Assembly: GCA_041736465.1 (NCBI GenBank)
Contig: JBGSTO010000290.1
Location: forward strand, 1 to 24,146
Direction of reading: 5' to 3'
DNA from: JAJUJL01 sp041736465
GTDB taxonomy: Bacteria; Chloroflexota; Anaerolineae; Anaerolineales; UBA4823
Length of the DNA stretch: 24,146 nucleotides
This document shows, piece by piece, positions 8,487 to 17,026 of this stretch (the stretch's first letter is position 1; every line of letters starts with the position of its first letter). Position numbers and translations under genes: made by a program. The notes under the pieces were generated by a model. The model saw nothing but the letters and a program-made list of their open reading frames with translations. It was not told the origin of the DNA and made no database searches.

Positions 8487-8522
8487 AAAAAAGGGCGGGC
8501 ACACGAATGCCCGCCCTTTTTT
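8485..8522. terminator. Bidirectional rho-independent terminator between pfk and dnaE
   Basis: An uninterrupted stem of AAAAAA plus GGGCGGGC pairs with GCCCGCCC plus TTTTTT around an 8-base loop (8501-8508). Each strand presents a GC-rich stem followed by a T run, so it ends both convergent transcripts. The TAA stops of both genes (8484-8486 and complement of 8521-8523) fall in the A/T flanks. Confidence 0.93.
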
Positions 8523-11500
8523 ATTGAAACAACAGCGGCTCGAACCTTACGTTTTCTGCCCCCACAAGCAGCTTGAGCCGGCTCAGCAATTCTGGACAGG
8601 CGCCGGTGGTAAAGTTGGGAAACTCCACCAGGTAGCCTCTGCCGCGTTCATACACCTGGAAGGCGAAACGGTCATTACCCGGGTAGCTCATGATCGTACC
8701 GTGGATGCGGCGCAGCCGCAAGACATCGCGTGTCTTATCCGAGCTGGCGCGCAGCACCACCGTAATCATGTGCACCTGATCCCGCGAAGGCGCTGCCAGG
8801 GGAGACACCAGGTAAGGCGGCACAAGGCTCGACGTTTGTCCGGGAAGCTCTGCGGCTGCAGGCTTCACCAAGTCCACCTGGGGTAATCCCTGACCGGCTG
8901 GTGTGAGCACAGGATGAGCACCCTCGTCCACCATTTCCGGCGTTGGCGGCACCGGTTGGGCAAGTTTCGAACGAGGGCTTCCAGAGTTTGCTGTGCCGTC
9001 TGCATCCCCGGCAGGTAATTCTTCGACAGGCGCCGCAGTGCCAGCCTTGACAGCCGAATCGGAAACATACACTTTTCCGGCTTCGAAAATCTGCACCGCC
9101 ATCACTCCCAGCCCAAGCGCCTCGGCATCTGCCAGTCCCCATCCCGGCGGGAATAAATCCGGTTCAGGTGGGAAATCATCATCCATAAGCGGTGCAGCAG
9201 GCTCTATCAAGCCAACCTGTGAGATAGAGTTGTTTTCCACCGCTTCTGATTCTGCTTGTGTTTCCTGTACCAATGCATCGCCGGTTGGCTCTCCAGAAAC
9301 GACCATTCCCTCACTCTGCTCCCGCACAGCAGGTGCTTGCACAACCGGTACTTGCTGCGCCGGTGCTTGCACCGGCACTGCCTTTTGATCAACCCCCACC
9401 TCTACCTCAGGCTCGCTCTCTTCCCAGGTGTATTCAAACGGCGGCGACCAGGCTGGCTCAGCCGTTGAATAGGTCATCGTGAAATCGGTGGTGATTGTAT
9501 CCACCAATATTTTCGGTTCCCCACCCTGCGCGTCCACTTTCCCAGAGACCAGAATGATCTTCTCAACCTCGAGCATCTGAGCATATTTCGCCCAGGTTCG
9601 TGGGAAAAGCACCAGCTCTATCGTTCCCTGGATATCTTCTATGCCTACAAATGCCATAGACTTGCCGGCTTTTGTCTGGTGATGGCGAATACGCACCACA
9701 AGTCCAGCTACACGAACCTGATCGTTGTGCGCGGCCTCAGCAAGCTGCCCGGAAAAATGGGTCACGGCTTCGGTCAATTCCTGCATCACAGGGCTGAGCG
9801 GGTGGTCAGACACATACAGGCCGATCAACTCGCGCTCCCAGTGGAGAATCTCCCGGCGGTTTATCTCGCGTACCGGGTCTGCGAGCTGTATTTGTTCGGT
9901 GACACCGGTGTGCACGCCAAACAAGCTAATTTGCCCCACCTCGGCAGCCTTGAAATGCGAGCTGCTCAGCGCCAGGATGCGGTCAACGCCGTCAATCAAT
10001 GCAGTTCGAGAGCCAAACTGGTCCAGAGCGCCCACCCGAATCAGGCTTTCTAGCGCACGGCGTCCAACTTGCCTCAAATCCACCCGGTGGGCGAAATCGT
10101 TCAGGTCTTTAAACAGGCCTGTTTCGCGTGCTTTGATAATCGCCTCGACCGGGCCGTGCCCAACATTCTTAATCGCACCCATACCAAAACGGATCGCCGC
10201 ATCTCCGGCACCATTGCCCCCCTGGCGGTCTTCAATGCTGAAGTCCCAGCCGCTCGCATTGACGTTCGGGGGCTCAACCTGAATACCCATTCGCCGGCAG
10301 TCAGCAACGTAGAGGGCGACCTTGGCGGTTTCATTGGCTGACACCGAAAGCAGCGCAGTCATGTATTCAACCGGATAGTGAGTCTTTAGATATGCTGTCT
10401 GTACAGCAATCACCCCATAATCGGCAGCATGGGATTTATTAAATCCATACCTGGCAAATTCTTCCCAATCGTCGAAGATCGCGCCTGCAGTCTCCTCGGT
10501 GATTCCATTATGGACTGCGCCAGATACAAATTTTTCCCGGTGTTTGAGTAGTTTTTCTTTGATCTTTTTGGATACTGCCTTGCGCAGATCATCGGCTTCT
10601 GGTGCAGTATAGCCCCCCAGCTGCATCACCGCAAACATCAACTGCTCTTGATACACCGGGTATCCGTAGGTTTCCTTAAATATTGACTCCAACGCAGGAT
10701 GGCGATAAGTTACCTCTTCCTCGCCGTGCATGCGCTTGATGTAGCCCGGGATGAAGTCCATCGGTCCTGGACGGAACAAAGCTACCATTGCGATCACATT
10801 GGCCAATTCCTTGGGTTTCATTTCCATCAGCCAACGACGCATCCCGGAACCTTCAACCTGGAACACCCCGGCAGTCTCACCGCGCCCGAGAAGTTCGTAA
10901 GTGGCGGCATCAGTGACCGGAATATTCGAGAGATCCAGGTTAACGGCATGTCTGGCACGGATCAAGGCACAGGCGCGGGACATGATGGTCAGGGTTGCTA
11001 GGCCCAAGAAGTCAACCTTGAGCAGACCCAACGAATCCAGCACGGACATCTCGAATTGAGTAACGGTTTTAACGGGGTTGTCTTCAGCCGCATTACCCGT
11101 GGGCCGGTGCAGAGGGATATATTCGATGATGGGTTTATCAGTGATGATCACTCCGGCAGCATGTGTGCCGGCGTTACGAACGACCCCTTCCATCTCCGCG
11201 GCAGTATCGATCAGCTCCCGCAGGTAAGCTTCTTTCTCATACGTCGCCCGGAATTCTGGTATTTCCTCCAGCGCTGTCCTCAGTGTCGTAGGTTTGCCGG
11301 GGATATTCGGCACCATCTTTGCCACTCGGTCCACCTCAGTCAGGGGGATATCCATAACCCGCCCTACATCCCGGAGAGCTGCGCGAGCGCCCAGTGTGCC
11401 GAAGGTGATGATCTGCGCAACCCGATCGTCACCATACTTCTGCACCGTATAAGCCAGCATCTCCGCACGCCGGTCATCCTGAAAATCCAGATCAATATCC

Positions 11501-12687
11501 GGCATTGAGATGCGTCCTGGGTTCAAAAAGCGTTCGAAGAGCAGTCCATGTTCGATTGGGTCTACCAGGGTGATATCCAGGGTATAGGCGACGATAGAGC
11601 CGGCTGCAGAGCCGCGCGCGTTATACCAAACATCCTGCACCTGGGCATACCGGCACAAATCCCAAACGATAAGAAAATAGGTGTCGAAGCCCATGCGATG
11701 GATGATGCCTAGCTCATATTCCAACCGGTCGCGGATAACCTGATCGGAAGCTCGTGCTCCATAACGCCGTTCCAGGCCTTGTTCACACAAGTAGCGCAGG
11801 TATGAGTCTGCTGTGTAGCCTTCGGGAACGTCGAAGTAAGGCAGATGATAGCCCTTAAAGCTCAGGTCTACATTGCAGCGCTCGGCAATCAACAGGGTAT
11901 TATTGAGCGCTCCGGGCACATCCCTGAAGATCGCCGCCATCTCCTCTGGACTGCGCAGATAGTATGTGTCCGAGGTCATCCGCATCCGGTTTGGGTCTGT
12001 AAGCACACAACCGGTTTGGATTGCCAGCATGATATCCTGAAGACGGGCATCGCCGCGATCCACATAATGAACGTCATTGGTGGCAACAAATTGAGCTTCA
12101 TAGCGCCTGCCGAGAGCGATTAAGTTCTTGTTGATGCTCTCCAGCTCTGGTATGTCATGCGATTGCAGTTCGAGAAAAAACCGGTCCGCCCCAAAAACTT
12201 CATAATACCAATCCAGTTGCTTGCGTGCAGCTTCCAAATTCCCCTGGGAAATCAACCGGGGCACCTCTGCAGACATACAGCCCGAGGTACAGATGATTCC
12301 TTCAGCGTGCTGCGCCAAAAAATCGTGGTCAACACGGGGGTAATAATAGAAACCATCGATTTGCGCCGCGCTGGCAATTTGCAGTAGATTCTTGTACCCG
12401 GTTTCGTTCTCAGCAAGCAGCAGCAGGTGGGTGGACTTTTTGTCCAGTTGTACTTCCCGGTCCCTCATTCCGCGTGCCGCCAGGTATGCCTCAACTCCAA
12501 TAACAGGTTTTATGCCTGCAGAGACAGCGGCGTTGTAGAAATCGATCACCCCAAACATCGTGCCATGATCCGTGAGCCCAACTGCCGGCATTTTCATCTC
12601 AACGGCGCGCTTAATCAGCTTCTTTATATTACTGAAGCCATCCAGTAAGGAGTATTCTGAGTGAACATGCAGATGGGCAAATGACAT
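8521..12687 (-). CDS. dnaE: DNA polymerase III subunit alpha
   Basis: This is the replicative polymerase catalytic subunit, 1388 residues (family usually about 1100-1250). An N-terminal PHP domain begins HLHVHSEYSLLDG and retains candidate metal ligands His7, His9, Asp40, His41, Glu66, His87, Cys137, Asp205 and His207, unlike the degenerate E. coli domain. Polymerase carboxylates are Asp397 and Asp399 in MPDIDLD and Asp559 in LLKVDFLG. The helix-hairpin-helix region and an OB fold (about 999-1035) follow. Residues about 1070-1300 form a Pro/Ala/Glu-rich, probably disordered insert with repeated VQAPA units. A compact C-terminal domain (about 1300-1388, RLRRIHGTIMSYPG and YLVEFPNFTTG) ends the protein. 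No inteins are seen. The ATG at 12687 begins immediately before the PHP motif, but its Shine-Dalgarno sequence is weak. It is divergent from secA and convergent with pfk. Confidence 0.97.
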   Translation of the reverse strand: MSFAHLHVHSEYSLLDGFSNIKKLIKRAVEMKMPAVGLTDHGTMFGVIDFYNAAVSAGIKPVIGVEAYLAARGMRDREVQLDKKSTHLLLLAENETGYKNLLQIASAAQIDGFYYYPRVDHDFLAQHAEGIICTSGCMSAEVPRLISQGNLEAARKQLDWYYEVFGADRFFLELQSHDIPELESINKNLIALGRRYEAQFVATNDVHYVDRGDARLQDIMLAIQTGCVLTDPNRMRMTSDTYYLRSPEEMAAIFRDVPGALNNTLLIAERCNVDLSFKGYHLPYFDVPEGYTADSYLRYLCEQGLERRYGARASDQVIRDRLEYELGIIHRMGFDTYFLIVWDLCRYAQVQDVWYNARGSAAGSIVAYTLDITLVDPIEHGLLFERFLNPGRISMPDIDLDFQDDRRAEMLAYTVQKYGDDRVAQIITFGTLGARAALRDVGRVMDIPLTEVDRVAKMVPNIPGKPTTLRTALEEIPEFRATYEKEAYLRELIDTAAEMEGVVRNAGTHAAGVIITDKPIIEYIPLHRPTGNAAEDNPVKTVTQFEMSVLDSLGLLKVDFLGLATLTIMSRACALIRARHAVNLDLSNIPVTDAATYELLGRGETAGVFQVEGSGMRRWLMEMKPKELANVIAMVALFRPGPMDFIPGYIKRMHGEEEVTYRHPALESIFKETYGYPVYQEQLMFAVMQLGGYTAPEADDLRKAVSKKIKEKLLKHREKFVSGAVHNGITEETAGAIFDDWEEFARYGFNKSHAADYGVIAVQTAYLKTHYPVEYMTALLSVSANETAKVALYVADCRRMGIQVEPPNVNASGWDFSIEDRQGGNGAGDAAIRFGMGAIKNVGHGPVEAIIKARETGLFKDLNDFAHRVDLRQVGRRALESLIRVGALDQFGSRTALIDGVDRILALSSSHFKAAEVGQISLFGVHTGVTEQIQLADPVREINRREILHWERELIGLYVSDHPLSPVMQELTEAVTHFSGQLAEAAHNDQVRVAGLVVRIRHHQTKAGKSMAFVGIEDIQGTIELVLFPRTWAKYAQMLEVEKIILVSGKVDAQGGEPKILVDTITTDFTMTYSTAEPAWSPPFEYTWEESEPEVEVGVDQKAVPVQAPAQQVPVVQAPAVREQSEGMVVSGEPTGDALVQETQAESEAVENNSISQVGLIEPAAPLMDDDFPPEPDLFPPGWGLADAEALGLGVMAVQIFEAGKVYVSDSAVKAGTAAPVEELPAGDADGTANSGSPRSKLAQPVPPTPEMVDEGAHPVLTPAGQGLPQVDLVKPAAAELPGQTSSLVPPYLVSPLAAPSRDQVHMITVVLRASSDKTRDVLRLRRIHGTIMSYPGNDRFAFQVYERGRGYLVEFPNFTTGACPELLSRLKLLVGAENVRFEPLLFQ

Positions 12688-12736
12688 AAATGCTTAATTT
12701 CTTTTCATTTCGTCGGCTCAATGGATTGGCAATGAA

Positions 12737-12745
12737 ATTATAGCA
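12737..12745 (-). promoter_or_regulatory. Extended -10 promoter of dnaE
   Basis: On the minus strand the sequence reads TGCTATAAT, a perfect -10 hexamer with a TG extension, 49 bases upstream of the dnaE ATG. The -35 region is not recognisable at 17-base spacing. It sits in the 214-base divergent region between dnaE and secA. Confidence 0.6.
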
Positions 12746-12871
12746 CGGCAGTTCGATCAAAATAGATAAGAAGGCTTAAAATTACCGCCGTTCTTAGAGT
12801 CTTAAGGCGAATAGGCCTCGCTGCCGTGCTGCGGTTCACTCAAACCGCTGGCTTCCAGGCGGCCCATCCCA

Positions 12872-12880
12872 TGCTATAAT
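12872..12880 (+). promoter_or_regulatory. Extended -10 promoter of secA
   Basis: TGCTATAAT lies 21 bases before the secA ATG, implying a leader of only about 15 bases that holds little beyond the AGAGGTAGGA ribosome-binding region (12889-12898). The -35 region (TTCCAG at 12853-12858) is poor. The 13-base string TGCTATAATCGCC here is identical to that at the mutase promoter. Confidence 0.6.
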
Positions 12881-12901
12881 CGCCCCAAAGAGGTAGGATC
12901 T

Positions 12902-15900
12902 ATGCTGAAACGAATTGTCCAGATTTTTGGGGGCGACCCAATCAAACGCGCCCTGGAGAAATTTCATCCCATTATTGCGCAAGTGGGAGAGTTGGAATCG
13001 AGCTTTGAGCAGCTGAGCGATGAGGCCCTGCGCGCCAAAACCGACGAGTTCCGGCGCCGGTTTGCTCAGGGAGAGAGCTTAGACGAACTGCTTCCAGAAG
13101 CTTTTGCAGCTGTGCGGGAGGCCAGTAAGCGTACGATCGGCCTGCGCCATTACGATGTCCAGATTATCGGTGGAGGCGTACTTCATCAGGGCAAAATAGC
13201 TGAGATGCGCACAGGCGAGGGCAAAACCCTGGTCGCCACGCTGCCAGTGTATCTTAATTCCCTGACCGGCAAAGGCGTACACCTCATCACAGTCAACGAT
13301 TACCTGGCACGACGTGATGCCCGCTGGATGGCGCCGATCTACAACGCACTTGGGTTAAGTGTGGGTGTCCTGCAGATGGCAGCCCGCACCGAAAATGGGA
13401 AAAAAGCGTTCCTGGTCGATTTGGAGCGTGAATCCCCGCACGAGGACCAGCACCAGCTGCGCATGGTGCCCCGCCAGCAAGCCTACGCCGCCGATGTCAC
13501 CTATGGCACCAACAGCGAATTCGGATTTGATTACCTGCGCGATAACATGACCATGCGCATGTCCGAACGCGTCCAGCGCGGTCATCATTACGCCATCGTC
13601 GACGAAGTTGATAATGTACTCATCGATGAAGCCCGCACACCGCTCATCATCTCTGGCCCGGCTCAGGATGAGGCCGAGTGGTATAACCGCATGGCGCAAA
13701 TCGTTCGCCAGCTCCGCCCGGAACACTACGAGGCCAATGAGAAGAACCGCTCGGTAAGCCTGACCGAAATTGGCGAAGCATATATCGAAGACCTGTTGGG
13801 AATGGCGCTGCGCGATCCCGATCGCCCCGAAGATGTGACACTCGAACAGGCACGGATGATGGGGTACATCGAGCAGGCAATGCGGGCGCAGTACCTTTAT
13901 CGCCGCAATAAAGACTACCTTGTTCAGTCGGGTAAAGTGGTCATCGTGGACGAGTTCACCGGTCGCCTGATGCCAGGCAGGCGCTGGTCTGACGGCTTGC
14001 ACCAGGCAGTAGAAGCTAAAGAAGGCGTGCGCGTACAGCCGGAAAATGTTACCTACGCCACCATCACCCTCCAGAATTATTTCCGCATGTACGAAAAACT
14101 AGCCGGCATGACCGGCACGGCCCTTACGGAAGCCGAAGAATTCGATAAGATCTATAAGCTGGAGGTCTTACCCATCCCCACAAATCTAGAATACCAGGCC
14201 AGCCAAACGGATTCGGGTCTGGTTGAGGCAGAAGCCAAAGACGAATTTGGTTATAAGTACACGTATTACACCCGCCGGGATGATGCCGAGAGAGAGCCGG
14301 TCTACTGGCGGCGCAAAGATTACCCGGATATCGTATACCGCACACAAGAGACCAAGCTGCGTTCGGTAACCCGCGAGATCCTGCAGTATCATGGTTTGGG
14401 TCGCCCAATGCTGGTGGGAACCACCTCGGTAGAGCTGTCCGAGAATGTATCCAACCGCCTGCGAGCCGAACCGCTGCGCCGTCTGGCGCAGGTTCTCCTC
14501 TTGCGCCACAATTGGTTTATTCGCAATAATCGGGATGAAGATGGGCGGCAAGTTGATGAACTCCTGTACTTAAACGAGCCGCTGGAAACCCTGGATATCG
14601 CCGCCATGCGCAAACTGGCGCGTGAGCTGGATATTTCTTTCAACCCGGAAGAGGCCAGCAACATTCAATCACTGCTCAGTATCCTGAGCTTGAGTCCGGC
14701 AGATGCTGAACGCTTGGTGGCTGCACTCCAGGGCGGAATCCCGCACGAGGTGCTGAACGCCCGCAAACACACCGAGGAAAGCCAGATCATCGCCGGAGCC
14801 GGCGCTTTCGGAGCAGTCACTATTGCAACCAACATGGCAGGACGTGGGGTGGATATTCGCCTGGGCGGAGAGTTGGCCGAAGAAGTGCTCTCTGCGATCA
14901 ACCGGGTGCTGCGCCGCGCCGGTTATGAAGACCCCTATGATATGTCCATGCAAGAACGCTGGCAGGCGCTGCAAAGCGTGCCTCGCGACCAGTACGGTAT
15001 CTATGAGTCAGAAGTCGATTACTTCTTTCAGTATATTGCCGACATGGAGCGCGTGCGCAGCTTAGGGGGCCTGCACGTTATCGGGTCAGAGCGGCATGAA
15101 GCCCGGCGGATCGACAACCAGCTGCGCGGTCGTGCTGCACGCCAGGGCGATCCAGGGTCGTCCCGCTTCTATCTATCTATGGAAGATGAATTGATGCGCC
15201 TGTTCGGAGGCCAGCAGGCTGATTCCCTGATGCAGCGCATGAAGATCGATGACGCCATGCCCCTGGAGGTCGGTCTGGTAAGCCGGCTGGTAGAGCAATC
15301 GCAATCCCGCGTAGAGGGCGCAAATTTCGACGTTCGCAAGCATCTTCTCGAGTACGACGACGTACTCAATACGCAGCGCGCCAAGATCTATACCCAACGC
15401 GATCGCATCTTCAAAAAAGAAGACTTAACCGAGGATGTCCAGGAGATGCTGCGCGCCGAGATCTCTCGTCATATCCCGCAGGCAATGCAGAGTGACGAGG
15501 GACCCTGGAAATTGATTGCCTGGCTGGATCAAATTCAACCTACGCTTCAGTTGGGCAGCCAGTTGTATCCTTCCTTCAGCTTCAAGCTCCTGGGCGACCA
15601 TATCATCGAGACAGTTGCCAAATCTGGCGGAGACGGGGCGGGCGGAGTTGACCCACAACGCGCCCTGGATGCCCTGCTAAATGTCGCCGCCGAGTCCATG
15701 GATGCAGAACACCAACACCTGTCCGCAGCAGTCCAGGAGCTGGTGGACCAATCTCAGGATCGTCTGGATGAGCTGGTTCGTGAACGGAATGATGCTTTGG
15801 ATACATTCTTCGAAGGGCTCGAACTGGCTGACGAGACCGATACGCCTCGCGCATCGCGCCCGCCTCGCGAACTATTGGATGAGCTGCAAAACTCAGTCCG

Positions 15901-17023
15901 TTTGCCCATTCGACTTAGCTCCGAGGAACAGCGCCTGCTGCGCACTGAACCTGGCAGCCTTGTGGAGCCGATTAAACAGCAGCTTGAAACCTACCTGAGC
16001 GTTCAAATCATTACCAGGCTGGTGGGAGCTATCGAACGCCGTATGGAAGACAGCCTCGGGCTTTCGCCAGCAAACGATCTCGCGGCGCTGGACTGGGATG
16101 AGATCGCCGATCAAGTGATGACCGCACTGAACACCACTTTCGACCGCCGCCACGAACGGCTGCTGGGTGAGAGCGGATCAATCCGGCGCGACCTCGCCGC
16201 AGTCCTTAATCGCGCCGAAGGTCGCTTGAGCAGCAGCGATCTGTACCAGCTGCTTATCATGATGACCCAAGGGGCGAAAACGACCTTCGATCGCAAGACC
16301 CATCGCCGCGTCCAGGAACGCACCACCCGCCTGGTATACTCCTACTACGCTGCTACCTTCCTGGAGGGTAAAGACAGTGAGGCGATTACCCAATCTGTCC
16401 AGGAACATTTGCTCGGTGCACAGCAGAGATTGCAGCGCAGTTGGGGCGTCATTGAATTCAGCCGCCTGGCAAGCTCTACCCTGGGCGATGTGGACATCCA
16501 ACTGCAATCTGCTCTTCAGGCTCGCCTGGGAAATGAGCAAATTGCCCAGATGCAATCTCAAGCGCTCAACACGCTGGACAACCAGACGGTTTCTACGATC
16601 GTGGATGTATTCGGACAGCGTACCATTACCGAAGTCTACCGCCAGCTCCTGCTCAGCGTGATCACAGAGCTTTGGGTTGATTACCTGACCCAAATGGAAG
16701 CTCTGCGCGTTTCTATCGGGCTAGAAGCTTATGCCCAGCGCGATCCGCTGGTGCAGTACAAAAATCGAGCTTCAGCCTTGTTTGCAGATTTACTCGCAAA
16801 CATGCGCACCGGCGTAGTTACACGGATGTTCACTTACCGGCCGCGCGATGTAAGCACTGCACAGATGGCTGCCCGCGCCGATGACCAACAAGACGAAATT
16901 GTTGAAGACGAATCGGCTGCAGATGAGCAACCAGCCGAAACCCAATCCAACCTCACCCCCAGCCAGCCGGAAAATAGTGACCAGGCAGAAAAGGGTAAAC
17001 GCCGGCGCAGGCGTCGGAGATAA
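12902..17023 (+). CDS. secA: Preprotein translocase ATPase SecA, unusually large
   Basis: SecA drives preproteins through SecYEG by ATP hydrolysis. Core motifs are present: Walker A MRTGEGKTL with Lys108, Walker B DEVD at 234-237 followed by LIDEARTPLIISG, FDYLRDNM, DEFTGRLMPGRRWSDGLHQAVEAKEGV, LAGMTGTA, VTIATNMAGRGVDI and DNQLRGRAARQGDPGSSRF. The length, 1373 residues, far exceeds the usual 800-950. Extra sequence lies between VGTTSVELSE (near 503) and IPHEVLNARKH (613), where about 90 residues replace a short loop, and between LLEYDDVLNTQR (near 815) and ELWVDYLTQMEALR (near 1256), where about 440 residues stand in for roughly 150 in the helical wing/scaffold region. The canonical scaffold ending AYAQRDPLVQYK is intact. 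The usual C-terminal Cys-rich zinc motif is absent; an acidic/Pro-Gln tail ends in seven Arg. The adenosine deaminase gene starts 3 bases after the stop. Confidence 0.97.
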   Translation: MLKRIVQIFGGDPIKRALEKFHPIIAQVGELESSFEQLSDEALRAKTDEFRRRFAQGESLDELLPEAFAAVREASKRTIGLRHYDVQIIGGGVLHQGKIAEMRTGEGKTLVATLPVYLNSLTGKGVHLITVNDYLARRDARWMAPIYNALGLSVGVLQMAARTENGKKAFLVDLERESPHEDQHQLRMVPRQQAYAADVTYGTNSEFGFDYLRDNMTMRMSERVQRGHHYAIVDEVDNVLIDEARTPLIISGPAQDEAEWYNRMAQIVRQLRPEHYEANEKNRSVSLTEIGEAYIEDLLGMALRDPDRPEDVTLEQARMMGYIEQAMRAQYLYRRNKDYLVQSGKVVIVDEFTGRLMPGRRWSDGLHQAVEAKEGVRVQPENVTYATITLQNYFRMYEKLAGMTGTALTEAEEFDKIYKLEVLPIPTNLEYQASQTDSGLVEAEAKDEFGYKYTYYTRRDDAEREPVYWRRKDYPDIVYRTQETKLRSVTREILQYHGLGRPMLVGTTSVELSENVSNRLRAEPLRRLAQVLLLRHNWFIRNNRDEDGRQVDELLYLNEPLETLDIAAMRKLARELDISFNPEEASNIQSLLSILSLSPADAERLVAALQGGIPHEVLNARKHTEESQIIAGAGAFGAVTIATNMAGRGVDIRLGGELAEEVLSAINRVLRRAGYEDPYDMSMQERWQALQSVPRDQYGIYESEVDYFFQYIADMERVRSLGGLHVIGSERHEARRIDNQLRGRAARQGDPGSSRFYLSMEDELMRLFGGQQADSLMQRMKIDDAMPLEVGLVSRLVEQSQSRVEGANFDVRKHLLEYDDVLNTQRAKIYTQRDRIFKKEDLTEDVQEMLRAEISRHIPQAMQSDEGPWKLIAWLDQIQPTLQLGSQLYPSFSFKLLGDHIIETVAKSGGDGAGGVDPQRALDALLNVAAESMDAEHQHLSAAVQELVDQSQDRLDELVRERNDALDTFFEGLELADETDTPRASRPPRELLDELQNSVRLPIRLSSEEQRLLRTEPGSLVEPIKQQLETYLSVQIITRLVGAIERRMEDSLGLSPANDLAALDWDEIADQVMTALNTTFDRRHERLLGESGSIRRDLAAVLNRAEGRLSSSDLYQLLIMMTQGAKTTFDRKTHRRVQERTTRLVYSYYAATFLEGKDSEAITQSVQEHLLGAQQRLQRSWGVIEFSRLASSTLGDVDIQLQSALQARLGNEQIAQMQSQALNTLDNQTVSTIVDVFGQRTITEVYRQLLLSVITELWVDYLTQMEALRVSIGLEAYAQRDPLVQYKNRASALFADLLANMRTGVVTRMFTYRPRDVSTAQMAARADDQQDEIVEDESAADEQPAETQSNLTPSQPENSDQAEKGKRRRRRRR

Positions 17024-17026
17024 TCC

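Noticed and set aside
13355..14002. A 215-codon open frame on the minus strand
   Set aside because: It is antisense to the nucleotide-binding part of secA and its translation shows no family features.
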